Positions 25,697-35,300 are shown, counted from the first letter of the stretch. The stretch is 64,000 bases of DNA from Crossiella equi (GCF_017876755.1 NZ_JAGIOO010000001.1:7983786-8047785), one strand, 5' to 3'. Notes: generated from the letters alone by a model not told the origin. Made by a program: numbers and translations.

Positions 25697-26548
25697 GCGC
25701 CCCAACGGGTTCGCGGCCAGCTCCGCGCGCACCGCGGCCCAGCCCGGCTCGGGCAGCCCGAGGGTCTCGCGCAGGTGGGCCAGGGCCACCCGGCGCAGCA
25801 GGGCCACCCGACCGGGGTGCTCGTCGGTGGTCTCGGCCGCCTCGTAGCCCGCGACCCCGCCCAGGGAGTGCTCGGCCCCCGGCAGCGTCAGCAGGGCGTT
25901 CGCCCCCGGACTGTCGTGGTAGACGTCGGTGAACCAGTCCGGGCCCCGGGTGGACAGCGCGGACTGGTCCCGCTCGCCCCACACCACCAGGGTCGGGGTG
26001 GTCAGACCGGTGAAGTCCGGGTTCATGAACGGGAAGTGCTCGGCCGCGAACGGGCTGAGGTCCGCCCCGCCCCGGCCGGTCGCCGCGAGCAGCACCCCGG
26101 CGGTCACCCGCTTGTCGGACAGGTCGTCCCCGCCGAGCACGCGGGCCCCCAGCAGCAGCCCCGCGGTCTGGGCGCCGAAGGAGTGCCCCGCCACCGCGAT
26201 CCGGCTGTGGTCCACACGTCCGGACAGACCGGGCACCGCGGTTTCGAGCGCCTCCAGGTGGTCCAGGACGTGCACGAGGTCCTCGGCCCGGTAGCGCCAG
26301 ATGTCCGGGGTGCGCGGGTCCTCCGGCGGCACGGCCAGCGTGCGGGAGTCCAGGTGCGTGGGCTGGACGACCACGAACCCGTGTGCCGCCCAGTAGTCGG
26401 TCAGCGGGCCGTAGCCGTGCAGGGAGGAGCCGAAGCCGTGCGAGAACAGCAGCACCGGCAGGTCCTGGCCGGTGGCCGGGGCGGAGACGCGGACCTGGAG
26501 GTCCCGGCCGGGGACCTCCACCGGCTTGGCGGAGAGCACGGTGCTCAT
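25676..26548 (-). CDS. Alpha/beta hydrolase (PAF-acetylhydrolase/chlorophyllase-like)
   Basis: 290 residues. The nucleophile elbow is GHSFGAQT, the acid is probably the Asp of VVWGERDQS and the catalytic His is in LPGAEHSLGG. The early oxyanion region reads LLFSHGFGSSLHGYGPL. No signal peptide, so it is cytosolic. A GGAAGG ribosome-binding site is present 8 nt upstream. The ATG overlaps the stop of the LLM oxidoreductase gene (26545-26548), so the pair is translationally coupled and may act on the same compound, for instance hydrolysis of an ester made or used by the oxidoreductase. That link is inference. Confidence 0.88.
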   Translation of the reverse strand: MSTVLSAKPVEVPGRDLQVRVSAPATGQDLPVLLFSHGFGSSLHGYGPLTDYWAAHGFVVVQPTHLDSRTLAVPPEDPRTPDIWRYRAEDLVHVLDHLEALETAVPGLSGRVDHSRIAVAGHSFGAQTAGLLLGARVLGGDDLSDKRVTAGVLLAATGRGGADLSPFAAEHFPFMNPDFTGLTTPTLVVWGERDQSALSTRGPDWFTDVYHDSPGANALLTLPGAEHSLGGVAGYEAAETTDEHPGRVALLRRVALAHLRETLGLPEPGWAAVRAELAANPLGRLEVKPS

Positions 26549-27423
26549 GCGGAGACCTTCCTCGACTCGGTCACGGGCAGGATCAGTTCCTCGGCGGCCC
26601 AGCGCGCGACGCCCGCCGGGTAGGGGGTGGACAGGCCGAGCACCAGGTGCGGGAACCCGGCGTCCAGGGAGCGGTGGATCTCGCCGCGGGTGGCGGCGGG
26701 ATCGGTGTGGTCGACCGGGATGAACCGCGAGCGCGTGATCTCGGCCGGGTCGCGGCCGATCTCGGTGCAGTAGCGGTCCAGCTGGGCGCTGCGGCGCACG
26801 CAGTCGGCCAGGTCCGGGCTCGGGATGTTCCACAGGTCGGCGTGCTCGGCGGCCACCCGCAGCGTCGCGGCGGCCCGGCCCCCGATGAGGATCGGCGGAC
26901 CGGGGCGCTGCACCGGTTTGGGGTTGCCGAACGCGCCGGTCAGCCGGTGATGCGCGCCCGCGAAGTCGAACGGCGCCTCCTCCGTCCACAGTCGACGGAT
27001 GAGCGTGCACGCCTCGGCCAGGCTGGCCACCGCGTCGCTCGCACCGGCGTAGGGTAGGCCGTGGCCGTCGTACTCCCGGCGCGCCGAGGGCACGTCCGGG
27101 CGGGAGCCCACGCCGATGCCGAAGTCCAGGCGGCCGCCGGAGACCACGTCCACGGTGGTGGCGATCTTGGCCAGGACCGCGGGCGGCCGGAAGCGGTTGC
27201 TGGTGACCATCACCCCCAGGCGCAGGCGGCTGGTCTGGGCGGCCAGCGCGGACAGCAGTGTCCAGCCCTCCAGGATCGGGCCGTCCGGGTCGCCCCAGAT
27301 GGGCATCAGGTGGTCGAACAGCCAGGCGTGCTCGATCTCGGCAATGGCGTCGGCCTCGCGCCAGATCGCCTGTATCTCCTGGTAGGAGGTTTGCTGGGGT
27401 GCGGTCATGATCCCGAAGCGCAT
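26545..27423 (-). CDS. LLM-class F420-dependent oxidoreductase
   Basis: 292 residues with the luciferase-like monooxygenase (beta/alpha)8 fold. Diagnostic segments include MRFGIMTAPQQTSYQE, AWLFDHLMPIWGDP, RLRLGVMVTSNRFRPPAVLAK, GGRLDFGIGVGSRP and PPILIGGRAAATLRVAAEHAD. Actinobacterial members mostly use F420 rather than FMN. ATG 27423 has a GGAGGTG ribosome-binding site at ideal spacing; the ATG at 27447 lacks one. First gene of an operon with the alpha/beta hydrolase and divergent from a TetR regulator that probably controls it. Confidence 0.9.
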   Translation of the reverse strand: MRFGIMTAPQQTSYQEIQAIWREADAIAEIEHAWLFDHLMPIWGDPDGPILEGWTLLSALAAQTSRLRLGVMVTSNRFRPPAVLAKIATTVDVVSGGRLDFGIGVGSRPDVPSARREYDGHGLPYAGASDAVASLAEACTLIRRLWTEEAPFDFAGAHHRLTGAFGNPKPVQRPGPPILIGGRAAATLRVAAEHADLWNIPSPDLADCVRRSAQLDRYCTEIGRDPAEITRSRFIPVDHTDPAATRGEIHRSLDAGFPHLVLGLSTPYPAGVARWAAEELILPVTESRKVSA

Positions 27424-27483
27424 GCTAGGGCACCTCCGTGACATCATGGGAGGAAGAAGCGGAACGTTGCTCCACTAACGTAA

Positions 27484-27498
27484 CGGAACACGGTTCCG
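27484..27498. promoter_or_regulatory. Candidate TetR operator
   Basis: CGGAAC-ACG-GTTCCG has 6-bp arms. It lies between the divergent LLM oxidoreductase (start 27423) and TetR gene (start 27523). A second GGAACGTT half-site occurs just to its left. Confidence 0.5.
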
Positions 27499-27522
27499 GT
27501 TGGCAAGCGGGAGGAGGTCCCA

Positions 27523-28098
27523 GTGGTGAACGAGGCCGCACCGGGCCGGGCGAGGCGGGCGGACGCCCGGCGCAACCAGGAGGCGCTGCTGGACGCGGCG
27601 GCCGCGGTGTTCGTGGAGTCCGGGGTGGACGCCCCGGTGCGCGACATCGCCGCGCGCGCCGAGGTCGGCGTGGGCACGATCTACCGGCACTTCCCGACCC
27701 GCGCGGACCTCATCATCGCGGTGTACCGCCACCAGGTCGACGCCTGCGCCGAGGCGGGGGAGGCCATGCTCGCCGACGGCACCCCGCCGCGTGAGGCCCT
27801 GTCCCGCTGGATCGACCAGTTCGTGGACTTCCTGGTGACCAAGCACGGCCTGGCGGGGGTGCTCCAGTCCGACCGGGCCAGCTTCGACGCCCTGCACACC
27901 GGCTTCCTGGACCGCCTGGTCCCGATCTGCGAACGGCTGCTGGCCGCCGGGGCCGCGGCGGGACAGCTGCGCGGGGACGTGGGCGGGCTGGAGCTGATGC
28001 GCGGTGTGGGCAACCTGTGCCTGACGCTCGGCGCGGACGACCGCTACCAGCCGCGGCGGCTGGTCGCCTTGCTGCTCAACGGGTTGCGCGCGGACTAG
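27523..28098 (+). CDS. TetR family regulator
   Basis: 191 residues. The N-terminal HTH is clear: RRNQEALLDAAAAVFVESGVDAPVRDIAARAEVGVGTIYRHFPTRADLI. The C-terminal ligand domain is helical (KHGLAGVLQSDRASFDALHTGF). GTG 27523 follows a GAGGAGG ribosome-binding site; GTG 27526 is nearly equivalent. Divergent from the LLM oxidoreductase/hydrolase operon with a CGGAAC-N3-GTTCCG dyad between, so it likely represses both directions until a small molecule binds. Confidence 0.9.
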   Translation: MVNEAAPGRARRADARRNQEALLDAAAAVFVESGVDAPVRDIAARAEVGVGTIYRHFPTRADLIIAVYRHQVDACAEAGEAMLADGTPPREALSRWIDQFVDFLVTKHGLAGVLQSDRASFDALHTGFLDRLVPICERLLAAGAAAGQLRGDVGGLELMRGVGNLCLTLGADDRYQPRRLVALLLNGLRAD

Positions 28099-28109
28099 GG
28101 GCGGACACC

Positions 28110-28697
28110 GTGCCGTACACCCCCGCCGAGCTGGCCGCCGCCCGCGACCGCGTGCTGCCGGACGTGATCGCGCCCGAGCTGGACGTGCTGTTCTCCGGCA
28201 TCAACCCCGGGCTGCTGTCCGCGCTCACCGGCCACCACTTCGCCCGGCCCGGCAACCGGTTCTGGCCCGCGCTGCACCGATCCGGGTTCACGCCGAGGCA
28301 GCTCGCGCCTGCCGAGCAGGAGGAGCTGCTGGCCTACCGGCTGGGCATCACGAACGTGGTGGCCCGCACCACCGCGCGCGCCGACGAGCTCAGCCCCGAG
28401 GAGCTGCGCGAGGGTGGGCGACAGCTGGCCGAGCGCGTCGCGCGGTACCGGCCGCGGTTCCTGGCGGTGGTCGGGATCTCGGCCTACCGCACGGCTTTCG
28501 GCCACCCGAAGGCCGTGCTCGGGCCGCAGGAGGAGCGCATCGGCGGCGCGCGGGTGTGGGTGCTGCCCAACCCCAGCGGGCTCAACGCGCACTACCAGCT
28601 CGACCGGCTGGCCGAGGTCTTCGGCGAACTGCGCGCGGCGGCCCAGGGTTGGCCCAGGGCCGAGAGGTCGCGCGGGGAGCGCGGGTCGATCTCGTAG
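28110..28697 (+). CDS. mug: Mismatch-specific uracil/thymine DNA glycosylase (Mug/TDG type)
   Basis: 195 residues. The active-site motif FSGINPGL (G-x-N-P-G, UDG family 2) lies near residue 30 and the second motif NPSGLNAHY near residue 160. In characterised Mug the Asn positions water on mispaired U or T and the second loop intercalates DNA. It begins 11 nt after the TetR stop and may be co-transcribed. The last 35 residues (106 nt) overlap the 3' end of the convergent exported OB-fold gene, and the tail after LRAAAQGW is probably not conserved. Confidence 0.85.
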   Translation: MPYTPAELAAARDRVLPDVIAPELDVLFSGINPGLLSALTGHHFARPGNRFWPALHRSGFTPRQLAPAEQEELLAYRLGITNVVARTTARADELSPEELREGGRQLAERVARYRPRFLAVVGISAYRTAFGHPKAVLGPQEERIGGARVWVLPNPSGLNAHYQLDRLAEVFGELRAAAQGWPRAERSRGERGSIS

Positions 28698-29296
28698 TGG
28701 TCGTCGTACTGGCTGCTGAAGCCGGTCACCCGCACCCACTGGCCCGGGCGGTAGCCGTCCAGGGAGATGCCGGTCTGGGTGTTGACGAAGACGGTCAGCT
28801 CGCCGGAACCGTCGTCCACGAACAGCTTGGCGCCGTAGGGTGGGTCCTGCTTGACCGGCTTGCTTACCTTGGCCACCACGTGCACCAGGCGGCCCTCGGA
28901 GGACTCGTCGACCCGGCCGGTGCGGCGGTGCTCCGGGCGCGGGACCACGCCGTGCCCGCCCAGCTTCACCGTGGCCTTGGTGAGGGTGAGCAGGCCCGAG
29001 CTGTCGGTGAGCACACCCGTGACCGTGGTGCGGCGGCCCGGTTCGACCCCGAGGTCGGTGTCCAGCTTGAGGTAGATGCCCGCGGTGCGGTCCTGGATGG
29101 CGAAACCCTTGTCGTAGAAGCTCGACTCGAACGCCCCTGACGGCGTGGTCGCGACCCCCGACACGGTGACCTCGGTGCCCAGCGGACGGGCGCGGGCCGC
29201 CTGGATGGACAGCACGTCGGAGGCGGCGGCCACCGGGGCGGGCGTCGCGCTGAGCGCGAGGACCGCCACCAGCAGGCGGAACAGCTTGCCGGGCAC
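28592..29296 (-). CDS. Exported OB-fold protein
   Basis: About 234 residues. GTG 29296 is chosen because an AGAGGAG ribosome-binding site lies 7-8 nt upstream; it yields a clean signal peptide (KLFRLLVAVLALSA, cleavage near AAAS). The mature protein has two related OB-fold-like units: one beginning LSIQAARARPLGTEVTVSGVAT and one beginning SEGRLVHVVAKVSKPVKQ, with VTGVLT and VTGFSS closing strands. This is the pattern of extracellular OB-fold domains attached to nucleases or binding nucleic acid or sugar. No catalytic motif. The 3' end overlaps the Mug gene on the opposite strand. Confidence 0.7.
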   Translation of the reverse strand: MPGKLFRLLVAVLALSATPAPVAAASDVLSIQAARARPLGTEVTVSGVATTPSGAFESSFYDKGFAIQDRTAGIYLKLDTDLGVEPGRRTTVTGVLTDSSGLLTLTKATVKLGGHGVVPRPEHRRTGRVDESSEGRLVHVVAKVSKPVKQDPPYGAKLFVDDGSGELTVFVNTQTGISLDGYRPGQWVRVTGFSSQYDDHYEIDPRSPRDLSALGQPWAAARSSPKTSASRSSW

Positions 29297-29374
29297 CGGG
29301 AACTCCTCTCGGAACGGACGAAGCGCGTCCATCCTGCCCGACCGGCGGCCGGACGTGTCCTCGGTCATGCTGGA

Positions 29375-29402
29375 TTGCAAAACTGTATCCAGAGTGTACC
29401 GT
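29375..29402 (+). promoter_or_regulatory. Candidate promoter for the SDR gene
   Basis: TTGCAA (29375-29380) and TACCGT (29397-29402) are separated by 16 nt and precede the SDR start at 29451. The region is locally AT-rich. Confidence 0.35.
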
Positions 29403-29450
29403 CGGTGGGGCGCGGTTCCGCGTGCCACACCTCTTCACACGGGAGCTCCC

Positions 29451-30146
29451 ATGGACATCCAGGGCAGTGCCGCCTTCGTCACCGGCGCCAACCGCGGTAT
29501 CGGGCTCGTGGTGGCCCGCGCGCTGGTCGCGGCCGGGGCCAAGGTCTACGGCGGGGCGCGCGACCCCGAGCTGGTCACCGAGCCGGGGGTCGTGCCGGTG
29601 CGGCTGGACGTCACCGACCCGGCCAGCGCCGACGCGGCCGCCGAACTGGCCTCGGACACCCGGATCCTGGTCAACAACGCCGGGCTCGCCCGCCCCGGCT
29701 CGATCCTCACGGCCGAGGAGGCCGACGTGCGGCGGCAGTTCGAGGTCAACGTCTTTGGCACCTGGGCGGTGACCAGGGCGTTCGCGCCGGTGCTCGGGCG
29801 CAACGGCGGGGGTGCGGTGGTCAACGTGCTGTCCGTGGCGTCCTGGCGGGCCTCACAGATCGGGTTCGGGTATTCGGCCAGCAAGACCGCGCAGTGGGCC
29901 CTGACCAACTCGACCCGGCTGACGTTGCGCGAGCAGGGCACGCTGGTCAGCGGGGTGCACGTCGGGTTCGTCGACACCGACTTGGCCGCCGCGGTGGACC
30001 AGGCCAAGCTGGCACCGGAGGTGGTGGCGGAGGCCATCGTCGAGGGCCTGCGCGCCGACCGTGAGGAGATCCTGGTCGACGAGCTGAGCCGCCAGGTCAA
30101 GGCCAACCTGTCGGCGGACGTGGCCACCATGTACCCGGTCGGCTGA
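29451..30146 (+). CDS. Short-chain dehydrogenase/reductase
   Basis: 231 residues. Rossmann motif TGANRGIG near residue 13, cofactor Asp in VRLDVTDP, NNAG at about 76-79 and the catalytic Ser-Tyr-Lys set in NVLSVASW and YSASKTA. Classical SDR of unknown substrate. An ATG with a GGGAGCTCCC stretch just upstream gives a modest ribosome-binding site. The HxlR regulator begins 43 nt downstream on the same strand, a common SDR/HxlR pair in which the regulator responds to reactive aldehydes or quinones. Confidence 0.9.
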   Translation: MDIQGSAAFVTGANRGIGLVVARALVAAGAKVYGGARDPELVTEPGVVPVRLDVTDPASADAAAELASDTRILVNNAGLARPGSILTAEEADVRRQFEVNVFGTWAVTRAFAPVLGRNGGGAVVNVLSVASWRASQIGFGYSASKTAQWALTNSTRLTLREQGTLVSGVHVGFVDTDLAAAVDQAKLAPEVVAEAIVEGLRADREEILVDELSRQVKANLSADVATMYPVG

Positions 30147-30189
30147 GCGGTAACCTGCTTCACCGGACCACAGGCGAGGAGGCGGTGAC

Positions 30190-30684
30190 ATGACCGGCCG
30201 GGAGCTCCAGGACGAACCGACCTGCTCGATCGAACGCAGCCTCCAGGTCCTGGGCGAGCGCTGGACCCTCCTGATCCTGCGCGAGGTCTTCGGCGGCCGC
30301 CACCGCTTCTCCGAGATGCGCGCCAACCTGGACATCGCCCCGAACCTGCTGAGCACCCGCCTCAGAACCCTGGTCGAGGCGGGCGTCCTGGAAACCCGCA
30401 GCTACCAGGAACCGGGCGCCCGCCCCCGGGACAGCTACCACCTCACCGAGTCGGGCACCGAGCTCCGCCTCATCCTGGCCGCGCTCCAGCAGTGGGGCGA
30501 CCGCCACCGCCCGCGCCCCTCCGGCCCGACCGCGCTCCGCCGCACCAGGGACGACGACCGCCCGGTGCACGTGGCCTTCCAGGACGAGAACGGCAACGAG
30601 GTCCCGATCACCGACGTCACCTTCGTCTGGAACCCGGCGGCGGGCCCGCGCCCGGCCCCGAAGGGCACCAGGGTCAGCCGGTGA
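30190..30684 (+). CDS. HxlR family regulator
   Basis: 164 residues. The HxlR winged helix is complete: CSIERSLQVLGERWTLLILREVFGGRHRFSEMRANLDIAPNLLSTRLRTLVEAGVLE, with the N-terminal Cys (C16) that senses electrophiles in some members. An extra C-terminal stretch of about 50 residues is beta-rich. It has a GAGGAGG ribosome-binding site. The gene lies between the SDR and a Nudix hydrolase whose GTG overlaps its stop (GTGA, 30681-30684). Confidence 0.88.
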   Translation: MTGRELQDEPTCSIERSLQVLGERWTLLILREVFGGRHRFSEMRANLDIAPNLLSTRLRTLVEAGVLETRSYQEPGARPRDSYHLTESGTELRLILAALQQWGDRHRPRPSGPTALRRTRDDDRPVHVAFQDENGNEVPITDVTFVWNPAAGPRPAPKGTRVSR

Positions 30685-31109
30685 CCACCGCCAGGCACTC
30701 GGTCAGCGTCGCCGGGGTGGTCGTGGACCTGGCGGGCCGGGTCATGGTCGTCCAACGCCGCGACAACGGCCACTGGGAGATCCCGGGCGGCGTGCTGGAA
30801 CCAGGTGAGACCTTCGAGGCGGGCGTGCGGCGCGAGATCGCCGAGGAGACCGGCGTCGCGGTCGAGGTCCGACGGCTCACCGGCGTCTACCAGAACCTGC
30901 CCCGCCGGGTCGTCGCCCTGGTGTTCCGCTGCCACCACGTCCACGGCGCCGGGACCGAGACGGCGGAGGCCGCGGCCGTGCGGTGGCTCCCACCGGAGGC
31001 GGCGGCCGGGCTGATGGTGCCCGCCTTCGCGGTGCGGGTGCGGGACGCCTTCGCCGAGGGCACCGCGTACCGGGCGCACGATGGTGTCAACCTTGTGGAG
31101 GGCGGCTGA
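30681..31109 (+). CDS. Nudix hydrolase
   Basis: 142 residues. The Nudix box is intact: G(5x)E(7x)REUxEExGU read as GGVLEPGETFEAGVRREIAEETGV. It binds Mg/Mn and hydrolyses nucleoside diphosphate-linked substrates such as oxidised nucleotides or ADP-ribose. It is translationally coupled to HxlR, completing an SDR-HxlR-Nudix operon that would fit a response to reactive metabolites. Substrate unknown. Confidence 0.9.
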   Translation: MTTARHSVSVAGVVVDLAGRVMVVQRRDNGHWEIPGGVLEPGETFEAGVRREIAEETGVAVEVRRLTGVYQNLPRRVVALVFRCHHVHGAGTETAEAAAVRWLPPEAAAGLMVPAFAVRVRDAFAEGTAYRAHDGVNLVEGG

Positions 31110-31138
31110 GGACGACCCGGTTGTGGCGAAGGGCGTCG

Positions 31139-31462
31139 TCAGCCGCGCCAGGTGGGAGCTGATCGCCAAGGGCTGTCTTCACAGCGGGCGTGCCGAGCAC
31201 GGTCTCCAGCCTGGTGGCTCACCACCACCCGGCCCAGCGGCGCGAGCACCTCGACCCGCCGCACGCCGTCGAGCTGGCGTAGCGCCCGGGCCACGCCGCG
31301 GGCAGCCGACTCGCTGCCCGGCCGGTGCACCCCGCGCAGCTCAAGGTGCACCCGACCGGGCAGGGCCAGCAGCACCCGGTCCGAGCGGACCAGACCACTG
31401 ACGACCTCGGGTACCACCTCCACGACGCGCGAAGCCAGCGACCACAACGATGTCAGCACCAT
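31139..31462 (-). pseudogene. N-terminal remnant of a CtpI-like P-type ATPase
   Basis: The ORF of 107 residues begins LWSLASRVVEVVPEVVSGLV and continues with a domain reading LPGRVHLELRGVHRPG, then ALRQLDGVRRVEVLAPLGRVVVSH. This resembles the heavy-metal-associated-like repeat at the start of large actinobacterial CtpI-type P-type ATPases (about 1,500 residues). Homology-like sequence ends near 31215; after that the frame is unlike protein, and none of the membrane or DKTGT core is in the window. The typical small upstream partner gene is still present at 31493. I read this as a large deletion that removed nearly the whole pump. Confidence 0.5.
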
Positions 31463-31492
31463 CAGGAATCCCGGGCCCCCGTACGAAGGCCG

Positions 31493-31957
31493 TTACTTCC
31501 GGATGCTTGTCGGCGCCTTCGCTCCGCTGGGCTCCATTGCCTTGGTGAGCGGCTCTTGCACGCTGGCAGGTGACACGCCCGGCGACTCCGGCGAGGGCTG
31601 GCGCTGTCGGTCCTTGTCCGGTTCCCCAGCCGGATTCATCACCACATTGCTCAACCCGATGGCCACCGCCACCGGCCATTCGATCAGTTCCACCAGGGCC
31701 ACCAGCCCCAGCCCGGCGAACGCCACCACCTGCCGGGGAGTGGGCAGCACCCACCGCACCACCGCCGCCCCCTTGGCGGCCCATTCCCTGTTCGACGCGT
31801 GCAGCCGGGGAAGCCGCAGGTCGTACAGCCGGACTTGGGCGCGCAGGAACCCGAGGTTGAACGTCACAGCCCGCTCCTCGGGCCGGTCGGCGGCGCTCGC
31901 CTCGGGTTCGGCACCCGCCGGGCGTCTCCGTTCGGTTTTCGTGCTCTCCGCAGACAT
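31493..31957 (-). CDS. Small membrane-associated protein, upstream partner of a lost P-type ATPase
   Basis: 154 residues. The charged N-terminus of about 60 residues is followed by a helical segment (RLYDLRLPRLHASNREWAA), one predicted membrane segment (residues about 86-110, VAFAGLGLVALVELIEWPVAV) and a Pro-rich tail. No enzyme motif. AAAGGGG lies 6 nt before ATG 31957. Genes like this often precede CtpI-type P-type ATPases in actinomycetes; here only 30 nt separate it from the ATPase remnant, so it is probably left without a partner. Confidence 0.6.
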   Translation of the reverse strand: MSAESTKTERRRPAGAEPEASAADRPEERAVTFNLGFLRAQVRLYDLRLPRLHASNREWAAKGAAVVRWVLPTPRQVVAFAGLGLVALVELIEWPVAVAIGLSNVVMNPAGEPDKDRQRQPSPESPGVSPASVQEPLTKAMEPSGAKAPTSIRK

Positions 31958-32324
31958 GGCAACCCCTTTCTGACACTACGGACTACAGCACGGCGAACCT
32001 CAGGTAAACAGGACCTTGCGGGCGCAACGGTGCCCGCCGCCGCGATCCTGACGCGAGCCTTTTGGATCAGCGTGGCAACCAGCGGGAACAGTCGAACTGA
32101 CAGTCCTTTGTGGTCTTACGACAGCCTGTGATACCCAGGGAATCAACTGAACGCGGGCCGGTCCGCACGGCAGACCGAATCGAGAGCGAAGCGGTCCGGC
32201 GGGTGGTGACACTGGTGACGATGTGGACGTCGTGGCGCGCGCTGGTCGTCGGTTCGGCACCCGGGCCGCCGGTCATGCGGTGCCCGCCTCGCACCGGGGT
32301 GAACCGCCCGAGCCCGGGGACGAA
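31958..32324. other. Intergenic region, no gene seen
   Basis: This stretch of 367 bases between two minus-strand genes has no convincing ORF in any frame. It should contain the promoter of the small membrane protein gene at 31957, but no clear -10/-35 pair was identified. Confidence 0.4.
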
Positions 32325-32360
32325 ACGGGGCCCACGACCGTGACCGGTCGTGGGCCCCGT
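32325..32360 (-). terminator. Strong hairpin terminator of the GH87-like gene
   Basis: Arms of 16 bp at 32325-32340 and 32345-32360 are perfectly complementary around a TGAC loop. The hairpin ends 13 nt beyond the minus-strand stop at 32374. Confidence 0.75.
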
Positions 32361-32373
32361 CCGGGATTCCCGG

Positions 32374-35300
32374 TCAGCCGCCAGTGACCTGGAAGCCCGA
32401 GCCCGGTTCGACGACGATGTCACCCTTCGCCGAGTTGGTGATCTGCACGTTGGTCAGGCGCGCGCTGCCCCGGGCACTGCCCTGGGCCAGGATGCCCGCG
32501 CCGTTGTTGGACTTGTCGATGCGGACGTTGGTGATGGTTACGCCCGGCATCTCGCCGCCGCCGCCCTTGAACTGGATGCCGTCGTAGGTGGAGTCCAGGA
32601 TCTCGGTGTCGCGGATGGTCACGCCCGTGATGGAGTGGGTGGCCGCGAACAGGGTGATCGCGCCGAACTCCTGGGCCTCGCCCCAGAAGGCCCCGCCCGT
32701 GCGGTACAGGCCGTTGTTGGCGATCAGGGTCTGGCCGCTGAAGGGCACCGGGCTGTGGTCGGTGGCCAGCATGATGCCCGGGTAGTTCATCGTGTCGTAG
32801 ACCAGGTTGTTCTCGATGCGGTTGTTCGCACCGCCGTAGACGGCGATGCCGTTGGCGCGCCAGGGCAGCTGGATCGTGTTGTTCACGAACGCGTTGTCCC
32901 GGCCGATGTCCACCGACGGGTCCTTCACGTAGGTGCTCGCCCAGACAGCCAGGGCGTCGTCACCGGTGGTGCGGAAGGAGGAGTTGAACACCCGGGAGTG
33001 GTGGCTGCCGTTGGTGAGGTTGATGCCGTCGGCGTAGGTGTTGCGGATGCGCATCCCGCTGAACTCCAGGCCGTCGGCCGGACCCCACAGCTCGGGCAGG
33101 TTGCTGTAGTCCCGGCCGACCCAGGCGCCCACGTTCGCGTGCTCGATCCACACGTTGGTGATCTTGGTGCCGGTGCCGAAGCGGCCGTTCAGCGCGACCC
33201 CGCCCTCGGCGTTGCCGTCCCCGCCCCGGATCCGGCCGGAGCCGAAGATCGCGATGTCGGAGATCTGGGTGTTCTTGTCGATGTCGAAGCCGAAGTTGCC
33301 CTCGTGCGGGTGGTTGATGGTGTTGGCGTTCTGTGGCTCGGTCAGCGAGAACAGCTGCGAGTGCCACATGCCCGCACCGCGGACGCTCACGTTGCTGATG
33401 CCCACCTGGTTGTACCCGCCGCCGCTGCCACGCCGGTCGGTGAGGATCTTCTTCTCCTGTCGCCACTGCCCGGCCGGGATCCACACGCACGGGATCACGC
33501 CGTTCTGGTCGTCGGTGACCGCGCGCTGGATGGCGTCCGCGTCGTCGACGTTGTCGTTGGGCACCGCGCCGTAGTCGGTGATCGACCGGCACTCGGCGGG
33601 CTTGGCCGCCGCGGGTGCGACCTCCTCCAGGTCGATCAGGTCCAGGATGTAGAAGGAGGCGTTGTCCCCGGCGTCCTTCTGCAGCTTGAACCGCGTACCG
33701 GCCGGGTAGGAGCGGGCCAGCAGCGCGTTGGACTCGTCGAACAGGCGCCGCGCGTCCCCGCCCGGCCGGTTGGTCAGGCACTCCGGGTCGTCGCAGCTGC
33801 CGTACAGCCAGCTGTGCCGGGAGGACAGGGTCAGCTTCCGCACGAACTGGTCATTGGCGTACAGGCTGATCGTGGCCTCCTGCCCGCCACCGCCCGCCGC
33901 GTCCGGGATCGAGTTGCGCACCACGATCGAGTTCGCCTGGTTCACCGAGGTGATCTCCACGAACTGGCCCTGCTGGGTCAGCCGCACCGAGGACCGCCCC
34001 GAGGACTCGGTGGCGAAGTTGGTGTGCCCGAACGTGCGCAGTGGGTCGGTCCGCAGCACCTCGCCCTGGTAGCGCCCGGCCTCGGCCTCGTAGGAGGTGT
34101 ACGGCACGGCCGCGCCCCGCCCGACCACGATGCCGCGCGAGAAGCCGTTGTTGGTCTCGTTGGTCTCGGTGACCGCGCCGGTGGCATCGGCCGTGGCGGT
34201 CAGCGTCGCGCCGCCGTTGGTGGCGGTCCAGGTGCCGGAGACGGTGACCGCGGCGGTCTGGCCCGCCCCGATCGCCGGGGTGTCGCCGGAGAGCGTGCTG
34301 CCGCCGACCGCGACCCGGGTCACCGAGGCGCCCGCCTGCGTGGTGCCGCGGTTGTGCACCGAGACGGTGAAGCCGACCTGCTGGCCCGCGGCCGGGTTGG
34401 CCGGGTTCGTGGTCACGCCGGTGACCTGCAGGTCCGGGCCGGGCGCCTGGCCGACCACGAGCTGGTTGGGCGAGGTGGCGGTGTTGTTGCCCTCGTTCTG
34501 CTCGGCCACGGTGTTGGCCGGGTCGACCGTCGCGGCCACCGGGTACTCACCCTGCGCGCGACGGCCCGCGTCCACGGTCACCGTGGCCGAGGCGCCGGGG
34601 GCGAGCGCGCCGACCGGGGCGCTGCCCGCGCCGGTCCCGCCGATCTTGACCTCGACCGAGGTGGCCGCGGCGGCGACGGTACCGGCGTTGCGCACGGTCG
34701 CGCGCACGCTCACCGCGTCGGTCTCCGACGGGCTGGCCGGGGTCCAGGACAGGTCGCCGACCACGAGGTCCGGGGTGGGCGCGGCGTTGCCGAAGACCTG
34801 GACCTCGGCGACCTGGCCGCCCGGGGCGCCGGAGTTGGCGGCGAAGGCCAGCCGCAGGTCCGAGGCCCGGCCGGTGACCGGGATGCTGACGGTGTTCTGG
34901 TTGCCGGAGGGGGTGAACGCGTAGTCCGCGCGCGCCTTCAGCGAGGTGAAGCCGGAGGCGGTCGACTCGCGCCCGAGCACCTCGATGGCCTGCGTACGCG
35001 GGCCCCAGGCGCTGTCCGGGTTCAGCTTGACCACCACGCGGGTCAGGTCGGCGTTGGCGCCCAGCTTCACGGTGAGGTTGGCGGGGTTGCCGTTGCCCTC
35101 CCAGTACGTGCCCAGGTTGCCGTCGTTGGCGTTGGCCGCGACGAAGTTGAACACGTGCGAGCTGGCCTCGACCGGCTTGCCGCTGGCCAGGTCGGCCTCG
35201 ACCGGGTCGTTGCCGCCGCTGCCGTAGACCTCCAGCTCGCTGATCTGCGCGGCGGGCCAGCCGGTGTTGGCCGACAGGTGCACGCGCAGGTAGCGGGCCG

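Noticed and set aside
31110-31214. Possible C-terminal end of the lost P-type ATPase (minus frame reading ETVLGTPAVKTALGDQLPPG)
   Set aside because: The piece is short and I could not match it to the end of a P-type ATPase with any confidence.
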